Counted from the first letter of the stretch, positions 54,164 to 63,964 are shown. The stretch: 64,000 nucleotides of DNA from Comamonadaceae bacterium (GCA_947451385.1 CANFYZ010000001.1:62001-126000); one strand, 5' to 3'. Numbers and translations: made by a program. Notes: generated by a model not told the origin, from the sequence alone.

Positions 54164-55717
54164 ATGATGGATGAGGTATTCAAAGGCTGCAGCATGGGCG
54201 ACTTGATCGTCACCGCGGTGCAACGCGGTGGTGACCGCGATGCGTTTGTGCTGGGCGACAAGCGCGTGACCTACCGCGACATGGGCCAACGACTGAGCCA
54301 AATCATGCAGGTGGTGGACAGCCTGGGCTTGCAGCGGGGCGACACCCTGGCCACCCTGTCGAGCAACCGGCCAGAAGCCTATTTCATTTCGGCCGTGGCC
54401 TATTTGCTGGGGCTGCGGGTGTTGTGGATGAACCCCATGTCCTCGCACGCAGACCACTGCTTTCAGGTAGAAGATGCAGACGTCAAACTGATGTTTGTGG
54501 ACCCTGATTATTTTGGCGAACGGGCGCTGCAGATCGCCCACAGTCTGACCCAGCCGCCCCGCCTGATGGGCCTGGCCGCATGGGACGGGCACCCCGACTT
54601 GCCCGCACACATGGCACGCTTCACCGCCCAGCCGCTGGTCTCGCGCAGCCATGTGGACGATGAATGCGCCCTGATTTACACCGGCGGCACCACCGGCAAA
54701 CCCAAGGGCGTGCTGCACACGCACCGCGTGACGGTGGCCATGACGATGATGCAACTGGCGGATTTCGACTGGCCTGCCATGCCCCGCTTTTTGGCCATGA
54801 CGCCCATCACCCACGCCGCCGGCGCTTTGATTCCGCCGGTGCTGATGCGCTCGGGCACGGTGATCATGCACCCGGGCTTTGATGTGAAGAACTTCTGCAC
54901 CTTGGTAGAAAAGCACCGGGTCAACTGCACGTTCATGGTGCCGACCATGATTTATGTGTTGCTGGATTCGCCGGTGCGCCAAGACCATGACCTGCGCAGC
55001 CTGGAAACCGTGATGTACGGCGCAGCGCCGATTCTGCCGGCCCGCCTGCAAGAAGCCTTGCAGGAATTCGGGCCGATTTTCATGCAGCTGTACGGCCAGT
55101 CGGAAGCGCCCATGGCGGTCACGGTGATGCACAAACACGAGCACGACCCGGTGCGTTACCCGGCGCGACTCAGCTCCTGCGGCACCCCGGTGATTGGCAT
55201 CCAATTGGCGCTGCTGGACGACGCCGGCCACGCCGTGGCAACCGGTGAAGTGGGCGAAATCTGCGTCAAAGGCCCGCTGGTCATGAAAGAGTATTTGCAC
55301 CGCCCGGAAGAAAATGCTCACTCGTATCGCCATGGCTGGTTTTACACCGGAGATCTGGCACGGCGCGACAGTGACGGCTACCTCTACATCGTCGACCGCT
55401 CCAAAGACATGGTGATCACAGGCGGCTTCAATGTGTATCCGCGCGAAATCGAAGACGTCTTGGCCGCCCACCCGGCGGTGGCGGCGGTCGCCGTGGTCGG
55501 CGTGCCGCACGACAAATGGGGCGAAGCCGTGCATGCGGTGGTGGTTTGGCGCGCGGGGCAAAGCGCCCCCTGGGAAGAGTTGAGCGAATTGGTGCGCACC
55601 CACAAAGGCGCCATCCATGTGCCCAAGGCCTTTCATGCCGTGGACCAGCTCTTGACCACCGGTCTGGGCAAGGTCGATAAAAAAGCCATCCGCTTGCAAG
55701 TGCAAGCCCTGCCCTGA
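54164..55717 (+). CDS. Acyl-CoA synthetase (AMP-forming)
   Basis: A 517-residue ANL ligase. The P-loop is IYTGGTTGKPKGVLHTH (Gly replaces the first Ser), followed by YGQSEAPMAVT, GYLYIVDRSKDMVITGGFNVYPREIE and the catalytic Lys in TTGLGKVDKKAI. The ATG at 54164 follows AAGGAGCGCACCCGC. It diverges from the crotonase and precedes a maleylacetate reductase-like gene by 35 bases. The acid activated is unknown. Confidence 0.92.
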   Translation: MMDEVFKGCSMGDLIVTAVQRGGDRDAFVLGDKRVTYRDMGQRLSQIMQVVDSLGLQRGDTLATLSSNRPEAYFISAVAYLLGLRVLWMNPMSSHADHCFQVEDADVKLMFVDPDYFGERALQIAHSLTQPPRLMGLAAWDGHPDLPAHMARFTAQPLVSRSHVDDECALIYTGGTTGKPKGVLHTHRVTVAMTMMQLADFDWPAMPRFLAMTPITHAAGALIPPVLMRSGTVIMHPGFDVKNFCTLVEKHRVNCTFMVPTMIYVLLDSPVRQDHDLRSLETVMYGAAPILPARLQEALQEFGPIFMQLYGQSEAPMAVTVMHKHEHDPVRYPARLSSCGTPVIGIQLALLDDAGHAVATGEVGEICVKGPLVMKEYLHRPEENAHSYRHGWFYTGDLARRDSDGYLYIVDRSKDMVITGGFNVYPREIEDVLAAHPAVAAVAVVGVPHDKWGEAVHAVVVWRAGQSAPWEELSELVRTHKGAIHVPKAFHAVDQLLTTGLGKVDKKAIRLQVQALP

Positions 55718-55752
55718 ACACCCCCTCTTTTTTTCAGCACAAAGGACCTCTC

Positions 55753-56919
55753 ATGACCCCAGGCCTGTTTTCCTTCTTACCCTTGGACCGTGTGCACTTT
55801 GGCACGCCGGTGGCAGCAGCCTTGCAGCAAGAGCTGCAACTGCGCGGTGCGCAGCGCGTGTTTGTGGTCACGGGCCGCACCTTGAATCAGCGCACCGACT
55901 TGATCCAAAAAGCCACCCAAGGCCTGGCGCAACACATCGTCGGCGTGTTCGATGGTTGTATTGAGCACACCCCCCGGGTCACGGTGATTGCGCTGGCCAA
56001 GGCGCTGCGCGCTGCACAGCCCGATGTGATCGTCAGCATCGGCGGCGGCACCGTGATCGACACCGTCAAGATCGCGCTGCTGTGCCTGGCCGAAGGGGTG
56101 GAGCGGATCGAGCAATTGGACGATTGGCACATGGCCGTGAACCCCGACGGCAGCTTGCGTGTGCCGGTGGTCAAAGCGCCACCGTGCCGCCAGATCACCG
56201 TGCCAACCACTTTGTCAGGCGCGGAGTTCAGCGACCTGGGCGGCGGCACCGACACCCGCACCGGCGTGAAACATGGCTTCACCGGCCGCTACATCGGTTC
56301 GGCCAGCGTGATCCTGGACCCGGCGATGACGCTGGCCACGCCCGATCAGCTGTGGCTGTCCACCGGCGTGCGGGCCATCGACCATGCGGTGGAAGCGCTG
56401 TGCGCTGTGAACGCCCAACCCTTCACCGATGCCTTGGCCGTGCGCGCATTGGGCCTGCTGCAAAGCGCACTGCGCCGCTACATGCACGCGCCGCAAGACC
56501 TGGACGCGCGCATGGACGCGCAAATGGGCGCCTGGCTGGCGGCGACCAGCATTCGGCGGGTGCACTACGGCGCCAGCCACGGCCTGGGCCATGCCCTGGG
56601 CGCTGACAGCGGGGTGCCGCACGGCATCACCTCGTGCGTATTGCTGCCCGCGGTGATGCGCTACAACCAAGCGCATTGCGCCAAACCCTTGCAAGAAATA
56701 GCCGCGGCCTTTGGCGACCCGAGCCGCCCAGCGGCCGATCAATTGCAAGAGTTGATTGCCGAGCTGAAGCTGCCCACCCGCATTTCGCAGTTGTCGGTGG
56801 CCGCCGAGCGCTTGCCGATCATTGCGGAAAAAGGCCTGGCCAACCCCTTTGTGCGCGCCAATCCGCGCCCCATCACCGAAGCCTCACAGACGCTGGAAAT
56901 TCTGCAAGCCGCCTGGTGA
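55753..56919 (+). CDS. Iron-containing alcohol dehydrogenase / maleylacetate reductase-like
   Basis: A 388-residue group III-type dehydrogenase. The NAD-binding loop is IVSIGGGTVIDTVKIALL; metal ligands fall in RAIDHAVEAL and HGLGHALGADSGVPHGITS. TLSGAEFSDLGG resembles maleylacetate reductase, which reduces maleylacetate to 3-oxoadipate in chlorinated or hydroxylated aromatic breakdown. No intradiol dioxygenase gene is in the window, so another substrate is equally possible. The stop codon directly abuts that of the convergent MlrC-type gene. Confidence 0.87.
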   Translation: MTPGLFSFLPLDRVHFGTPVAAALQQELQLRGAQRVFVVTGRTLNQRTDLIQKATQGLAQHIVGVFDGCIEHTPRVTVIALAKALRAAQPDVIVSIGGGTVIDTVKIALLCLAEGVERIEQLDDWHMAVNPDGSLRVPVVKAPPCRQITVPTTLSGAEFSDLGGGTDTRTGVKHGFTGRYIGSASVILDPAMTLATPDQLWLSTGVRAIDHAVEALCAVNAQPFTDALAVRALGLLQSALRRYMHAPQDLDARMDAQMGAWLAATSIRRVHYGASHGLGHALGADSGVPHGITSCVLLPAVMRYNQAHCAKPLQEIAAAFGDPSRPAADQLQELIAELKLPTRISQLSVAAERLPIIAEKGLANPFVRANPRPITEASQTLEILQAAW

Positions 56920-58413
56920 TCACAGGCCGGCGGAGGTCTCGGGGTCCAAGGGGTAGATGGGGCGGCGCAAGCGCTTGAATTCGAGCTCGCTGTAGTCAGA
57001 AGTACAAGCCCCTGCGCCCGCACACTCGACCACGGCTTGGGCCAGATGGCCCATGCCGGCGCGCCAGTGCACCCGGCTTTTCAGCACCACAAACTGCTTT
57101 TGCGTGGGGTCAATGCCCAGGCTGATCAGGGCGTTCACATCGAAGGGCTCGACATGGCGCGAGATCAAAGCCACCTCCACATGGCCGGTATCGATCACCA
57201 CGGCCGCGCCCATGTCCTGGCGCGCGCCCTGGCTCATCGGCCCTTTGGCGGTGTATTTGCCCGCTGAGATCACTTTCACCGTGCCCTCGAGTTGCAGCGG
57301 CTCGCTGCGGTGCGGCATCAGCGGCATGGGCAGTTTGCCGCCGACCGACAAACTGACCCGCTGCCCCACGCCGGCGGCGATGGCCTGCTGCACCGCTTGC
57401 GGGTCGTAGATGGCAAAGAAAGCCACTTGCCGCAAGCCTTGCTTCAACACCTCGGCCAGCACCGCCGTGGTGTCCATGGTGCCGCCTGAGGCGGTGTTGT
57501 CGTAATGGTCCAGCAGCACCACGGGGAAGTTCGTCATGGCTTTGGCGCGGGCCACCGATTGCGCCAAAGGCTCCACCGGGTAGACCCATTGCGCGCGGCT
57601 GTCCCAGGCCAGGCGCAGCAACTCGTCACGGTACTGGCGTGCCAGCTCGGGTTGGCCGTCGGTCACCACCACCACCGACATGCCCGCGTTTTCAATGTCG
57701 GCATGAGGAAAGCCGGTGAACACGCTGGCCGTCAACGCGCCTGCTTGTTCCATCTGCCGGGCCCGTGCCTGCAGGCTGCGGTTGGGCTCGTCGAGCGAGC
57801 TTTGGCGCATCACATGCGGAATCATCGGCAGCCGCGCCCAGGCGCTGGTGGGCTGCACCTCGCCCGCAATCAGCCGCAGCAAGGGCTTGCCCGCGCGCAA
57901 GCCGGTCTCGTACATGTCCACATGCGGATAGGTCTGGTAGCCGGCCACCACCTGCGCCAGCGCCACCATGTCGTCATACACATTGGCATGCATGTCATAG
58001 GCGACGCCGATGGGCGTGTGCGCGTCCACCGCGCGGATGCGGCGCAGCAACTCGCCCTCCCCGTCTTCAAAACGCTCGGTCACCATGGCCCCGTGCAAAT
58101 CCAGCAAGATGCCGTCCCAGCCGCCGCGCGCCACGGTGTCCACAATGATGCGGGTCATGCGCTCAAACGCCTCGTCTTGCACCGGTCCGCTGGGCGCGGC
58201 ATGGGCCGCGATCGCCAGCTCAAACTCTGCGCCTGCGGCTTCGGCCAGGTCAATGAACGCACCCGTGGCGGTGCCGGTGTGGCGGTAGGCCTGCACCGCC
58301 TCTGCCCCTTGCGGCGGCAACTGCCCCAGGCTGAGCGCAAAGCGCTGCATGTCAGTGGGCACGGGCGAGAAGGTGTTGGTCTCGTGCATCATCATGGCGA
58401 TCAACAAACGCAT
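56920..58413 (-). CDS. M81 family metallopeptidase (MlrC-like)
   Basis: A 497-residue MlrC-type protein. Metal-binding candidates are in MMMHETNTFSPV, LLDLHGAMV, YDMHANVYDDMV and LDHYDNTASGG. The ATG at 58413 follows AAGGAGACCCGC; a longer frame upstream lacks support. MlrC degrades linear microcystin products, but the family is widespread in proteobacteria without mlrA, and no mlrA/B/D genes are seen. It probably cleaves a small peptide-like or amide compound. It is separated from the CoA ligase gene upstream by 31 bases on the same strand. Confidence 0.9.
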   Translation of the reverse strand: MRLLIAMMMHETNTFSPVPTDMQRFALSLGQLPPQGAEAVQAYRHTGTATGAFIDLAEAAGAEFELAIAAHAAPSGPVQDEAFERMTRIIVDTVARGGWDGILLDLHGAMVTERFEDGEGELLRRIRAVDAHTPIGVAYDMHANVYDDMVALAQVVAGYQTYPHVDMYETGLRAGKPLLRLIAGEVQPTSAWARLPMIPHVMRQSSLDEPNRSLQARARQMEQAGALTASVFTGFPHADIENAGMSVVVVTDGQPELARQYRDELLRLAWDSRAQWVYPVEPLAQSVARAKAMTNFPVVLLDHYDNTASGGTMDTTAVLAEVLKQGLRQVAFFAIYDPQAVQQAIAAGVGQRVSLSVGGKLPMPLMPHRSEPLQLEGTVKVISAGKYTAKGPMSQGARQDMGAAVVIDTGHVEVALISRHVEPFDVNALISLGIDPTQKQFVVLKSRVHWRAGMGHLAQAVVECAGAGACTSDYSELEFKRLRRPIYPLDPETSAGL

Positions 58414-58444
58414 GCGGGTCTCCTTCAGAGGGCAATCAATCGGT

Positions 58445-60367
58445 TCAAAGCCAAGCCACTTCATGCGGCATGACCAAGGGGTCCAGCCGGGCATGGATTT
58501 GTGTTTCCAGTGTCGGGTGGGCAGCCTGCGCGGAGGCAGGCAACGTCACGCGGATGGCTTGGCCGTGCACCGCATGGGCGGCCACGGTCACGGTGATGGC
58601 GGCACCCTCGGTGGCCAGATCGGCCAGCAAGTCCCTGACCATGCGCTCGGCCGCGTCTTGACGCAAAGTGGGTTTGAAAATTTTGCCCACGCCCGTCAGC
58701 GGCATGCTGTCAATGAAGGTCAATCGCACCGGCACGGCCGCCCGCTCGGGCGTGCGTTGACGCACAAAGTCGAGCAACGCACCGCTGTCAACCTGCGCCT
58801 GCGGTTTCAATTGCACATAGGCTACTGGGAGCTCACCGGCGTAAGCATCGGGCTGGCCCACCACGGCCGCCAAGGCCACCGCCGGATGTTGGAAAAAGAC
58901 TTCTTCGATCGCCAGCGGGTCGATGTTGTGCCCGCCGCGAATGATCAGGTCTTTGGCCCGGCCGGTGATCCACAGATAGCCGTCCTCGTCCAGCCGCCCC
59001 AGGTCGCCGGAGTTCACCCAACCGGGCTCGACAAAGGCACCGGCGTTGTGGGTCTCGCTCATATAGCCGCTGAACACGCCCGGGCCAGACATGGCGATGA
59101 CGCCGATTTCTTGTGGCGCGCAGTCGCCTGACCACTGCCCCTGCGCATCCACCTTGACCACGCGCACCCGGCTGTAGGGCAAGGCATGGCCCACCGAGCC
59201 CAGGCGGATGGGCCGGTCCGGGTAGCTCATGACATGCACGCTGGAGGTTTCGGTCATGCCATAGACCTCCAGCACCGGCACCTTGAACTGCTCGGCATAG
59301 ACTTTGCAAACCGCCACCGGAATGGCCGAGCCGCCGCCTGAGGCCACGCGCAAACTGCTGACATCGGCCTGCCCCACGGGCACCGACAAAGCCGCAGCCA
59401 ACACCGTGGGCACACCGCCCCACAAGGCCGGCTGGTACCGCTCGACCAAACGCCAGACGTTTTGCACCGCCGCCGGGTCGCGCCAGCCGGCGGGGCCCAA
59501 CACCACCAAGTTACCGCCGTTGGCCAGAACGGCCAAGCCCTGCGTCAGCGCGCCGCCCACATGGAACAAGGGCAGACCAAACAACACCGGGCGACCGGGC
59601 TCGATCGGCATGGTCAAACGCAGCGCCCAGGCCTGGTACACCTGGTTGCCGTGCGTGTGCCGCACCAGCTTGGGCGTGCCGGTGGTGCCGCCAGTATGAA
59701 AATACCCGGCCACGTCGGAGGACCGAATTTGGCGTGGGCTGCGCAGTGCGTCCGACGGGCAACCCGCCATGCGCTCATCAAAGTTGTAGATCGACTGCGC
59801 CTCGTCGCTGGCGCCTTGCACCACCAAGATCGCTTTGAGCTGCGGCAGCTGATCGCGGATCTGCATCACCTTGTCCCAAATATCGCTGCCCGGCACCGGC
59901 CCCAAGGTCACCAGCACCTGGGTGTTGGCGGCCAACAATATTTCGGCCAACTGGTGCGGCGCCAGAAGCGGGTTGACAGGATTGGCAATGCCCACCGCTT
60001 GCGCGCCAAACAGGGTGTAAAAACTTTGCGGCAGCAAGGGCAACAAAAAACTCACCACGTCGTTGGGGCCCACGCCCAAGTCGTGGAACATATTGGCAGT
60101 CTGCGTCACGCGGGCGATGAATTGCGCATGCGTGATCACCGCCGGCTCGGCCTCGGCGCTGACCTGCGGCAAGAACTGGATCGCCGGCGCGTCCGGCTGG
60201 AAGGCCGCGCCCGCTTGCAGGGCCGCGTAGGTGCTCTGCGGTCCGATGCGCTCGGCATAGGGGATGGCTTCCAGTGCAGCCACATCGGCATCACTGCGAA
60301 GGCGCGGCAAATCGGCACCCCAGCTTTGGTCAAGCAAATGCGCATTCGGCATATCGGCGTCTCCCAT
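58445..60367 (-). CDS. Acyl-CoA synthetase (AMP-forming), long N-terminal type
   Basis: A 640-residue ANL ligase. The P-loop is FHTGGTTGTPKLVRHTH, with Leu in place of the Gly after PK. YGMTETSSVHV, GYLWITGRAKDLIIRGGHNIDPLAIEE and the catalytic Lys in PLTGVGKIFKP follow. The first 60 residues (RLRSDADVAALEAIPYAERI) are an extension common to a Burkholderiales subgroup. A tail of about 60 residues follows the core. It diverges from a crotonase gene across 150 bases. Confidence 0.92.
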   Translation of the reverse strand: MGDADMPNAHLLDQSWGADLPRLRSDADVAALEAIPYAERIGPQSTYAALQAGAAFQPDAPAIQFLPQVSAEAEPAVITHAQFIARVTQTANMFHDLGVGPNDVVSFLLPLLPQSFYTLFGAQAVGIANPVNPLLAPHQLAEILLAANTQVLVTLGPVPGSDIWDKVMQIRDQLPQLKAILVVQGASDEAQSIYNFDERMAGCPSDALRSPRQIRSSDVAGYFHTGGTTGTPKLVRHTHGNQVYQAWALRLTMPIEPGRPVLFGLPLFHVGGALTQGLAVLANGGNLVVLGPAGWRDPAAVQNVWRLVERYQPALWGGVPTVLAAALSVPVGQADVSSLRVASGGGSAIPVAVCKVYAEQFKVPVLEVYGMTETSSVHVMSYPDRPIRLGSVGHALPYSRVRVVKVDAQGQWSGDCAPQEIGVIAMSGPGVFSGYMSETHNAGAFVEPGWVNSGDLGRLDEDGYLWITGRAKDLIIRGGHNIDPLAIEEVFFQHPAVALAAVVGQPDAYAGELPVAYVQLKPQAQVDSGALLDFVRQRTPERAAVPVRLTFIDSMPLTGVGKIFKPTLRQDAAERMVRDLLADLATEGAAITVTVAAHAVHGQAIRVTLPASAQAAHPTLETQIHARLDPLVMPHEVAWL

Positions 60368-60518
60368 TGAATTGAATCAGAACGAGGTCATTTCAGTATC
60401 TCACCCGGCCCAACTGGGGATGTCCTCGTGAAAACCCTCGCAAGGTTGCATCGGCGACAGCCTGCTGCGGCGATCCTCGCCATATTCAGCACCTCATTCC
60501 ACCTCGTTTCAAACGGCC

Positions 60519-61322
60519 ATGAACACTGAACTCGAAGAAAGCTTTGCCGACGGCATTGCCACCCTGACCCTGAACCGCCCCGCCTCGCGCAATGCGCTGA
60601 CGCGGGACATGCTGAACCAGATGGCGCAGATCCTGCCGCGTCTGGCGCAAGACCCCGCGGTGCGGCTGGTGGTGGTGACCGGCAAAGGCGGTGCTTTTTG
60701 TGCGGGCGGTGACGTCAAGGGCTTTGCCAACCGCGCCGCCGACAACAGCCAAGCGCCCAGCTTTGAGCAAAGCGCGGATTCGCTGCGCGGCGTGATGGAG
60801 GTCAGCCGCTGGCTGCACGAAATGCCCAAGCCCACGCTGGCGGTCATCTCTGGGCCGGCGGCAGGGGCCGGGCTGTCGATGGCCTTGGCGTGTGACATGC
60901 GCATCGCCGCAGACGATGCCAAACTCACCACGGCCTTTTCCAAAGTGGGCTTGTCAGGGGATTTTGGCGGCAGCTATTTCTTGAACCACATTGTCGGCGC
61001 GGCGAAAGCGCGCCAGATGTATTTCACCGCCGAAGTGATCTTGGGCCAAGAGGCGGCGCGCATCGGCCTGGTGCACCGCTCGGTCCCTGCAGACCAATTG
61101 GCGCAAGCCGCCCAGGACTGGGCGCGCGAACTCGCCGCCCTGCCCACCATCGCCGTGGGCTACATGAAGCGCAACCTGAATGCGGCCACACGCGGTGCCG
61201 CACTGGCCGAGGTGCTGGACCTGGAGGCGACGCACATGATCCGCACCTTTGAAACGCAAGACCACAAATCAGCGGCCAAAGCCTTTGTGGAGAAACGCGC
61301 GCCGAAGTTCGAGGGGCGCTGA
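60519..61322 (+). CDS. Enoyl-CoA hydratase/isomerase family protein (2), PaaG-like
   Basis: A 267-residue crotonase. The oxyanion-hole segments are GGAFCAGGDVKGFA and GPAAGAGLSMALACDMRIA. Neither classic hydratase Glu is present; instead KVGLSGDFGGSYFL has an Asp at the position used by PaaG-type isomerases (1,2-epoxyphenylacetyl-CoA isomerase), so an isomerase is the better guess. It ends 3 bases from the convergent luciferase-like gene. Confidence 0.9.
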   Translation: MNTELEESFADGIATLTLNRPASRNALTRDMLNQMAQILPRLAQDPAVRLVVVTGKGGAFCAGGDVKGFANRAADNSQAPSFEQSADSLRGVMEVSRWLHEMPKPTLAVISGPAAGAGLSMALACDMRIAADDAKLTTAFSKVGLSGDFGGSYFLNHIVGAAKARQMYFTAEVILGQEAARIGLVHRSVPADQLAQAAQDWARELAALPTIAVGYMKRNLNAATRGAALAEVLDLEATHMIRTFETQDHKSAAKAFVEKRAPKFEGR

Positions 61323-61325
61323 CCC

Positions 61326-62354
61326 TCAAGCCATCACTTCGTCCATCTGGAATTTCGGCATCACCTCTTCAACGAAGAGATTGAGCGAATTCAAGGATTC
61401 GGTGTAGGTCAAGTCGCCAAATGCGAAACGCGTCAACACATAGTTGGCCCCTGAAATTTCAACTTCTCGGGCTAACTTGTCGGTGACTTCATCCGGTGTG
61501 CCGGTGATCACCATGCCACCGCCTGTGGCGGCGGCAAAGTCCTCAGGGATCGGATAACTTTTCATCGGATTCCCGTGCGCGCGCCACAAATGCTGCAAGC
61601 TGTTGTACCAACAAGCGAATCCGCGCTGACCGATCTCATAGGCTTTGCGACTGGTTTCAGCCACCACAATATGACGCCCCAACCCCATGAACGGCAAGGT
61701 GTTCTGCTCGGGGTCGAATTTTGAATGCCAAATCTCTCTGTATTTGTCCGTGATGGCTTTGATCGGCGCTGAGGGGCCGTTGCACACGATGTTCACATTG
61801 TTTTCAGCCGCCCAGGGCACGGCAGCGGGCGAAGACATGCCATACCAAATGGGCGGATGCGGCTTCTGTATGCACTCCAACTCAACGGGCACATTGTCAA
61901 ATTTGAAATGCTCGCCCTCAAAATTGATGCGCTTGGAGGTCAGGCCCATCATGACCACGTCATAGGACTCGATGTACAGCTTTCCTGAGTTCTGTGCGTT
62001 GACGCCGAAATAGCCCATCTCATACGGCGAGCTGCCGCGTCCAATGCCCAGTTCCAAACGCCCTCCACTCATTTGGTCCAGCATGCATACTTCTTCGATG
62101 ATGCGCAAAGGATGCGTCAAGCTGAGGGTGTAGACCAAGGGACCAAAACGCAGTTTCTTCGTCCTTTGTGCCAGCGCCGCCAAAAAAACACTGGGCGACG
62201 ATGCCATGCCCAGCGGCGTGCCATGGTGCTCGGCAATGTGGTACGCGTGAAAGTTGGCACGGTCATAGACCTCCGCCAATTTCAGTCTGTTTTCGTAATG
62301 CGCAGTCAGCCCGACATCGCCGCGGTCCAAATGGTCGAATACACCGAATTTCAT
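61326..62354 (-). CDS. LLM-class flavin-dependent oxidoreductase (luciferase-like)
   Basis: A 342-residue FMN-dependent monooxygenase-type barrel. It has FGVFDHLDRGD at the start, HAYHIAEHHG, LRFGPLVYTLSLTHPLRIIEEVCMLDQMSGGRLELGIGRGSSPYE, and a long substrate region. Such enzymes need reduced flavin from a separate reductase, absent here. It is the last gene of a - strand unit with a cupin and a Bug receptor, suggesting that the imported compound is oxidised or desulfonated by it. Confidence 0.93.
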   Translation of the reverse strand: MKFGVFDHLDRGDVGLTAHYENRLKLAEVYDRANFHAYHIAEHHGTPLGMASSPSVFLAALAQRTKKLRFGPLVYTLSLTHPLRIIEEVCMLDQMSGGRLELGIGRGSSPYEMGYFGVNAQNSGKLYIESYDVVMMGLTSKRINFEGEHFKFDNVPVELECIQKPHPPIWYGMSSPAAVPWAAENNVNIVCNGPSAPIKAITDKYREIWHSKFDPEQNTLPFMGLGRHIVVAETSRKAYEIGQRGFACWYNSLQHLWRAHGNPMKSYPIPEDFAAATGGGMVITGTPDEVTDKLAREVEISGANYVLTRFAFGDLTYTESLNSLNLFVEEVMPKFQMDEVMA

Positions 62355-62370
62355 AAGAACTCTCTGTCAG

Positions 62371-62922
62371 TTAGGCTTTGGGGGCCAAGGGGTCAATGCC
62401 ATCAATCAAAACAAACGCCATGCGGCAAAATTCGTTCGATCGATTCACCCAGGCATGGTTGGTCGCTTGCTGCACCAAGATGTCCCCGGCTTTCATGTGG
62501 ACCTCAGAGTCATCCAACAGCATGTCAATCTCACCCGACAACACAATCGCGTAATCCACACTCGGGGTCCTGTGCATGAAGGCATGACGGGCGGCTGTTC
62601 CATCACCATGGTGGCTCACGCCCATGGCCTTCAAAAGGTCTTCTTGCTTCATCGCTTCGGTCTCGGGCGTGATCGGCGGAAAGTCGACGATCCGCAGCAC
62701 CGAGCCGTTGGGCGGCGGGGGCACGCCGATGGTTCGGTCGGCACGGTCGGTTTTCAGATCGAGCCGCGCCGGCGTTTCATCCGTCACCCACAACAGCGTG
62801 CTGACAAAGCCCGCACCGGCTCGGGTTTTTTGGTTCGGTGCAAAACCATCTAGCTCGACAATGGCTTTGCCTTGCTCGTCATGCCCGGTCACAATGCGGC
62901 GAATTCTGTGGTCCATGTTCAT
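62371..62922 (-). CDS. Cupin-domain protein
   Basis: A 183-residue protein with a C-terminal single cupin barrel: MHRTPSVDYAIVLSGEIDMLLDD, MKAGDILVQQATNHAWVNRS. One His of the usual metal set appears in TNHAW; the first motif has a His at MHRT but lacks the typical HxH. The N-terminal 90 residues are of unknown fold. ATG 62922 or 62916 may be the start. It lies between the Bug and luciferase-like genes (16-base gaps) and is probably a dioxygenase, isomerase or ligand-binding protein. Confidence 0.85.
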   Translation of the reverse strand: MNMDHRIRRIVTGHDEQGKAIVELDGFAPNQKTRAGAGFVSTLLWVTDETPARLDLKTDRADRTIGVPPPPNGSVLRIVDFPPITPETEAMKQEDLLKAMGVSHHGDGTAARHAFMHRTPSVDYAIVLSGEIDMLLDDSEVHMKAGDILVQQATNHAWVNRSNEFCRMAFVLIDGIDPLAPKA

Positions 62923-62938
62923 TCCTTTTCAAATGGCT

Positions 62939-63907
62939 TCAATCCATGACGGCGCCGGAGTTTTGAATCGCGGGTGACCAACGCTTGTATTCTTTTTTCA
63001 CAAACTCGGCCATTTCAGCGGGACTCAAGGGATCGGACGGCTCCATCGCGGCTTTGTCTAACAACGCGGCATAGGCGGGGGTCGCTTGAAACTTGCGAAT
63101 CTTGTCTGACAGCAAATCGACAATGGGGGCCGGCATGTTCGGCGGCCCCGCAAAGGCGATCCAACCCGACCAGTCAAAGCCCGGAACCGTTTCAGCAATC
63201 GGCGGGATGGAAGGCACCAACACCGTTCTTTTGGCCATCGAGGTGCCTAAGGCAAAAAGTTTGTTGGTTTTGAGGTGCGGAATCGCCAAGGTCCCGTCAA
63301 TGAACGCCATGTCCACTTGACCCGAAAGCAGATCCACCATCGAGGTGTTGCTGCCTTTGTAGGGCACATGAATCAGGTTCAGGCCGAGCTGCTTTTTCAG
63401 CAACTCCATGAAAATATGCTGCGGTGAGCCATTGCCCGACGAGGCATAGGAATATTTTCCTGGGTTTTTGCGGACCGCCTCAATCCAATCCTTGACGTTG
63501 CGTGCCGGGAAATTGGGGTTCACCACCAAGAAAAAATTGGTCAAACCCAGCCGCGCGATCGGGGTCAAGTCTTTCAGGGGGTCAAAGCCCGGATTGGTCA
63601 TCAACTGGGGCCCCAGGCTCAGCGTGGTGACCGTTGGCAAGATCAGCGTGTAGCCATCGGGCGGGGCCGTCGCCACCATTTTGGCCGCCAGCAAGGTACT
63701 GGCCCCCGCTTTGTTGTCGATCACAAAGGATTGCTTCAAATGAATTTGCAATTCGTCACCAATCGCCCGACCCAGCACATCCACCAATGAACCCGCAGTG
63801 AATGGCACCACAATTTTCACTGGCTTGTTGGGGTAGGACTTGAGATCTTGCGCTGAAGCCTGCATGCCCATCAAAGCCAAAACCGCTGTGAGAAGTAATT
63901 TGATCAA
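62939..63907 (-). CDS. Bug-family receptor 12
   Basis: A 322-residue periplasmic receptor with the short signal MIKLLLTAVLALMGMQASA and cleavage before QD. It has VVPFTAGSLVDVLGR (Ser replacing the second Gly), APPDGYTLIL, ASSGNGSPQHIFMELL and VPYKGSNTSMVDLL. A CAGGAG ribosome site precedes the ATG. It is the first gene of the cupin-luciferase-like unit and follows a recognisable promoter at 63965-63993. Confidence 0.93.
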   Translation of the reverse strand: MIKLLLTAVLALMGMQASAQDLKSYPNKPVKIVVPFTAGSLVDVLGRAIGDELQIHLKQSFVIDNKAGASTLLAAKMVATAPPDGYTLILPTVTTLSLGPQLMTNPGFDPLKDLTPIARLGLTNFFLVVNPNFPARNVKDWIEAVRKNPGKYSYASSGNGSPQHIFMELLKKQLGLNLIHVPYKGSNTSMVDLLSGQVDMAFIDGTLAIPHLKTNKLFALGTSMAKRTVLVPSIPPIAETVPGFDWSGWIAFAGPPNMPAPIVDLLSDKIRKFQATPAYAALLDKAAMEPSDPLSPAEMAEFVKKEYKRWSPAIQNSGAVMD

Positions 63908-63964
63908 CGGATTCTCCTGGTTTAAAAATTATGATTAGCGTAATTTTTTACTTATAATGAAATT

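Noticed and set aside
53978-55705. Upstream extension of the crotonase frame to an 841-residue protein
   Set aside because: The added part is antisense to the CoA ligase and lacks motifs; the normal crotonase length is reached from ATG 53977.
56912-56928. GCCTG/CAGGC hairpin over the abutting stop codons
   Set aside because: Only a 5-bp stem made largely of coding sequence; not enough for a terminator call.
57505-58473. + strand open frame of 322 codons
   Set aside because: Antisense to the MlrC-like gene, His/Arg-rich and without motifs.
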